Shown: piece by piece, positions 13,970 through 16,554 of the stretch
How the letters are laid out: every line of letters begins with the position of its first letter
Numbering within the stretch: position 1 is the first letter of the stretch
From: Anaerolineae bacterium
Lineage (GTDB): Bacteria; Chloroflexota; Anaerolineae; UBA1429
Length of the DNA stretch: 16,554 nt
Assembly: GCA_007123335.1 (NCBI GenBank)
Contig: SKLG01000245.1
Location: 1 to 16,554, forward strand
Direction of reading: 5' to 3'
The notes under the pieces: generated by a model
The model's database searches: none
Told to the model about the DNA's origin: nothing
What the model saw: the letters and a program-made list of their open reading frames with translations, nothing else
Translations under genes and position numbers: made by a program

Positions 13970-16150
13970 ATGAAACAGCATCTCAATCTCGGCGCCGCCG
14001 CCATCGACCGCACAGCCCCTATCGTCGCCGGCTCGTGGGTCACCCTAACCTATACCTACACTGTGGGTCACCCCATCGACGACTCGGGAGCGTTGCGCAT
14101 CGTCTTTCGCTCGGTGGGCGATTTCGGCACACCCCAGTTCACCGATCCCGCGGTGCCCAACTATGTGCGCGTCGAAACGGATGGCGATTGCCTCCTGGCG
14201 TCCCGTTGGGATCCTCGTGGCAACCCACGTCCCTGGTGGCTCACCCTGCAGATTGATGTACGCGGCGGCTTTCTCGACCGTGACCAGCAGATTGTCGTCG
14301 TCTTTGGCGACCGTTCCGGCGGTTCGCCGGGCTGGCGGGCGCAGACCTTTTGCGAGCGCACCTTTGAGTTCAAGACGCTGGTCGATCCCATCGCCACCTG
14401 CCTCTTTAAGGAGTTGCCCCATTCGCCGACCATCGAGATCGTGCCCGGTCCGCCAACTCACGCCGTGTGCGTGGCTCCCTCACAGGCGATGGTGGAACAG
14501 CCCTTTGCCTACTGGCTCAAGCTGGAGGATCGCTGGGGTAATCCGATCAGCCCTCTGCGAGAGCTTGAGCATGCGGGTCTGCCAACCGCAGGTGTGCACA
14601 CGGTGTGTGCCGTCGATGCCGAGACCGGCCTAGAGGCGGAGAGCAACCCCATCGCCGTCGTCGCCCAGCCACCGGCCCATGGCTGCTACTGGGCCGATCT
14701 CCACGGCCAGTCGGAGGAGACCGTCGGCACCAACTCGATCGACGACTATTTCTCCTTCGCCCGCGACATGGCCCTCATCGATATAGTGGGGCACCAAGGC
14801 AACGACATGCAGATCAGCGATGGCATGTGGCGACGGTTCCAGGGTGCCACGGCGCGCCATAATCAGCCGGGGCGCTTTGTCAGTCTGCCGGGCTATGAAT
14901 GGAGCGGCAATACGCCCTTGGGCGGCGACCGCAACGTCTACTATGAGGCCGAGGGCGGACCGCTGGTGCACAGCAGCACCGATCTGCTGCCCGACCAGGA
15001 GACGCAGTATCCCATCGCCTATACCGCCGATGAGCTATTCGCCGTCCTGCGCCAACAGGAGGATCCTCAATCGCTGATCATCGCCCATGTCGGCGGCCGT
15101 TACGCCGACATGGGCATGCACGACGATGCTGTCGAGGTGGCGGTAGAGATTCACTCCGCCTGGGGCACCTTTGAGTGGCTGCTAGAGGATGCCCTGCAGC
15201 GCGGCCATCGCGTGGGTGTGGTGGCCAACTCGGATGGGCACAAAGGCCGCCCCGGCGCCTCGTATCCCGGCGCCAGCACCTTTGGCTCGCTGGGTGGGCT
15301 CACTTGTCTGTTCGCTCCGGCTCTCGACCGCCAGAGTGTGGTTGCCGCTCTGCGTGCCCGCCGCTGCTATGCCACCACCGGGCACCGCCCGCTCCTCGCT
15401 GTGACTTTGGCCCTCCCTGACGGCTCAACGGCGATGATGGGCGATGTCGTGCCCTGGAACGGGGGCGACGTGGAGCTGCGAGTGCGCGTCGTGGGCACGG
15501 GGCCGCTCCAATCGGTCTGGCTGCGTAAGGGGCTGCGCAACCTGTCGGTGTGGCGTCCGCATGACGATGCGGGGGAGCAACGCAACGTCAGGCGCGTCAA
15601 GGTCACCTGGGGCGGCGCCGAGCGCCGCGGCCGGGCGCGCATGGCCATCTGGGACGGCTCGCTGCGCGTTGAAGAAAACGCCATCGTCGCCGTGCAGCCG
15701 ATCCATGCCTGGAATCCCGAGCGGCCCATCGAGCAACTCCAGCCCGATCTGCTCACCTGGCGCTCGATCACCACCGGGGGCGTCTGTGGGGCGATCCTCA
15801 CCCTGGCCGAGCCCGATGTTGGCGCCCTACATCTTCAGACCCGCCAGGGCGAGCTGCGCTGCGCCATCGCCGAGCTTGCCGTCGAGCCAGTGGCCGTGGA
15901 GCTGGGTGGCGTAGGTAAGCGCATCGAGGCGGCGCGCCTGCCAGCCAACGGCGGGCCTCGCGAGGTGGCGCTGGCGTTGCCCCTGGCTGATCTCCAGGCC
16001 GGGGATAACCCCCTCTATGTGCGCGTCGACCAGGAGGATGGGCACATGGCCTGGAGCAGTCCCATCTACCTCGTCGGACGTTGGGCAAAGAGCGCCGCCA
16101 CGCCCAGCGCCAAAGGCAGTATGGCCGCTGCCGGCAACGCCACCGCATAG
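13970..16150 (+). CDS. DUF3604 PHP-like metallohydrolase family protein
   Basis: A 726-residue protein without signal peptide. The N-terminal 235 or so residues look like beta-sandwich domains. The central part carries the DUF3604 signature: WADLHGQSEETVGTNSIDDY (H245), DIVGHQGND (H275), PGYEWSGNTPLGGDRNVYY (E310), IIAHVGGRYADM (H373), VEIHSAWGTFEW (H395) and VANSDGHKGRPG (D422, H424). These spaced His/Asp/Glu residues fit a PHP-type metal site with two or three ions, so hydrolysis of a phosphoester or similar bond is likely, but the substrate is unknown. The C-terminal 220 residues look beta-rich and end in MAWSSPIYLVG, where family members usually stop. The last 27 codons lie in the overlap with the convergent MFS gene and are rich in Ala and Ser, as if the stop had been lost and the frame run on to TAG 16148. 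Confidence 0.88.
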   Translation: MKQHLNLGAAAIDRTAPIVAGSWVTLTYTYTVGHPIDDSGALRIVFRSVGDFGTPQFTDPAVPNYVRVETDGDCLLASRWDPRGNPRPWWLTLQIDVRGGFLDRDQQIVVVFGDRSGGSPGWRAQTFCERTFEFKTLVDPIATCLFKELPHSPTIEIVPGPPTHAVCVAPSQAMVEQPFAYWLKLEDRWGNPISPLRELEHAGLPTAGVHTVCAVDAETGLEAESNPIAVVAQPPAHGCYWADLHGQSEETVGTNSIDDYFSFARDMALIDIVGHQGNDMQISDGMWRRFQGATARHNQPGRFVSLPGYEWSGNTPLGGDRNVYYEAEGGPLVHSSTDLLPDQETQYPIAYTADELFAVLRQQEDPQSLIIAHVGGRYADMGMHDDAVEVAVEIHSAWGTFEWLLEDALQRGHRVGVVANSDGHKGRPGASYPGASTFGSLGGLTCLFAPALDRQSVVAALRARRCYATTGHRPLLAVTLALPDGSTAMMGDVVPWNGGDVELRVRVVGTGPLQSVWLRKGLRNLSVWRPHDDAGEQRNVRRVKVTWGGAERRGRARMAIWDGSLRVEENAIVAVQPIHAWNPERPIEQLQPDLLTWRSITTGGVCGAILTLAEPDVGALHLQTRQGELRCAIAELAVEPVAVELGGVGKRIEAARLPANGGPREVALALPLADLQAGDNPLYVRVDQEDGHMAWSSPIYLVGRWAKSAATPSAKGSMAAAGNATA
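15083..15115. repeat. Perfect 13-bp inverted repeat inside the DUF3604 gene
   Basis: GCCCATGTCGGCG (15083-15095) and its exact reverse complement (15103-15115) flank a 7-nt loop. It codes for the AHVGGRYADMG metal-site segment, so it may be a by-product of codon choice, but a GC-rich stem of this length would form a stable hairpin in the mRNA and in single-stranded DNA. Confidence 0.6.
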
Positions 16151-16554
16151 CTGCCCAGCAGATCGCGGGCGATGCCCATGGGCATGGGGCCCAACGCCGA
16201 GCCAGCGATGCTGACAAAAGAGGCAATGCCGGTGATGGCGCCCAGGTGTTTGCGGCCAAAGTAGGTGGGCCAGACGACGCTGCTTACCGTGCGTTGCAAG
16301 CCGCTGGTTGTGCCGATGATAACACCATAGGCCAGGGCGCTACCCGCAGTGGCCAGGTTGGGGGCCATGATCAGGGATGCCGCCTGCCCGATCAGCGCGG
16401 CCAGCAGCAGGAATCGCGCTGGGATGCGGTCTATCAGCACGCCACTGCTCAAGCCCACGATGGCGCCGGTGGCCGAGATGGGCAAATAGGCCGCAGCGGC
16501 CACCGCCGCCGGTAGACCGCTGTCGGCAAAGATGCTCACCATGTGGAACTGCAA
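16066..16554 (-). CDS. MFS transporter, C-terminal part (5' end outside window)
   Basis: The frame stays open through the right edge; the last 162 codons are visible. They contain about five hydrophobic segments, with the MFS inter-helix loop SGVLIDRIPARFLLLAA after the first visible one, then GVIIGTTSGLQRTVSSVVWPTYFGRKHLGAITG and a final helix before RPTR. This is the second half of a 12-helix major facilitator permease, probably a small-solute exporter or importer; the substrate cannot be told. The TTG at 16552-16554 is just the first in-frame codon, not a believable start. Its stop (16066-16068) lies inside the convergent DUF3604 gene, an overlap of 85 bp. Confidence 0.85.
   Translation of the reverse strand: MQFHMVSIFADSGLPAAVAAAAYLPISATGAIVGLSSGVLIDRIPARFLLLAALIGQAASLIMAPNLATAGSALAYGVIIGTTSGLQRTVSSVVWPTYFGRKHLGAITGIASFVSIAGSALGPMPMGIARDLLGSYAVALPAAAILPLALGVAALFAQRPTR

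Overview
The window looks like a chromosomal segment from a GC-rich bacterium, most likely a member of the Chloroflexota (Anaerolineae/Caldilineae-like). This rests on the style of the proteins, not on a marker gene: a lipoprotein with a long Thr/Pro spacer, a cyclic-nucleotide-domain protein carrying two bacterial PH domains, a membrane/spermidine-synthase fusion, and DUF6282 and DUF3604 proteins. No rRNA, tRNA, CRISPR array or intact mobile element is visible.

Layout. (1) Positions 2-3553 hold the transcription-repair coupling factor gene mfd (+), cut by the left edge, with an in-frame 15-bp tandem repeat at the very start. (2) Positions 3554-5140 form a visibly more A/T-rich patch. It holds a 545-bp stretch with promoter-like sites and a possible decayed gene, then a secreted lysyl-oxidase-like lipoprotein (4099-5115). 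A perfect 36-bp palindrome (5141-5176) closes the patch and separates it from convergent lon. (3) lon (-, 5193-7610) and a membrane-anchored spermidine-synthase-like gene (+, 7896-9407) diverge from a shared intergenic region with a strong sigma-70-type promoter at 7824-7851. A cNMP-domain/bPH membrane protein (9448-11184) follows 40 bp downstream, probably in the same operon. (4) From 11284 to the right edge lies a set of accessory genes: a DUF6282 amidohydrolase-like enzyme, an alpha/beta hydrolase (-), a 66-codon membrane-protein fragment that looks like a truncated polyferredoxin, a META/HslJ-type lipoprotein, a DUF3604 PHP-like protein, and the C-terminal part of an MFS transporter (-) whose end overlaps the DUF3604 gene by 85 bp.

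Working picture. mfd and lon are housekeeping functions (DNA repair, protein quality control). The right-hand part has three candidate hydrolases of unknown substrate plus a transporter, which could reflect small-molecule uptake and breakdown, but they lie on both strands and no shared substrate can be read from the sequence. The most noteworthy item is the lysyl-oxidase-like lipoprotein, in which the four His of the copper region and both residues that would form the lysyl tyrosylquinone cofactor can be aligned with animal LOX. I see no clear defence system or other multi-gene system of a new kind.
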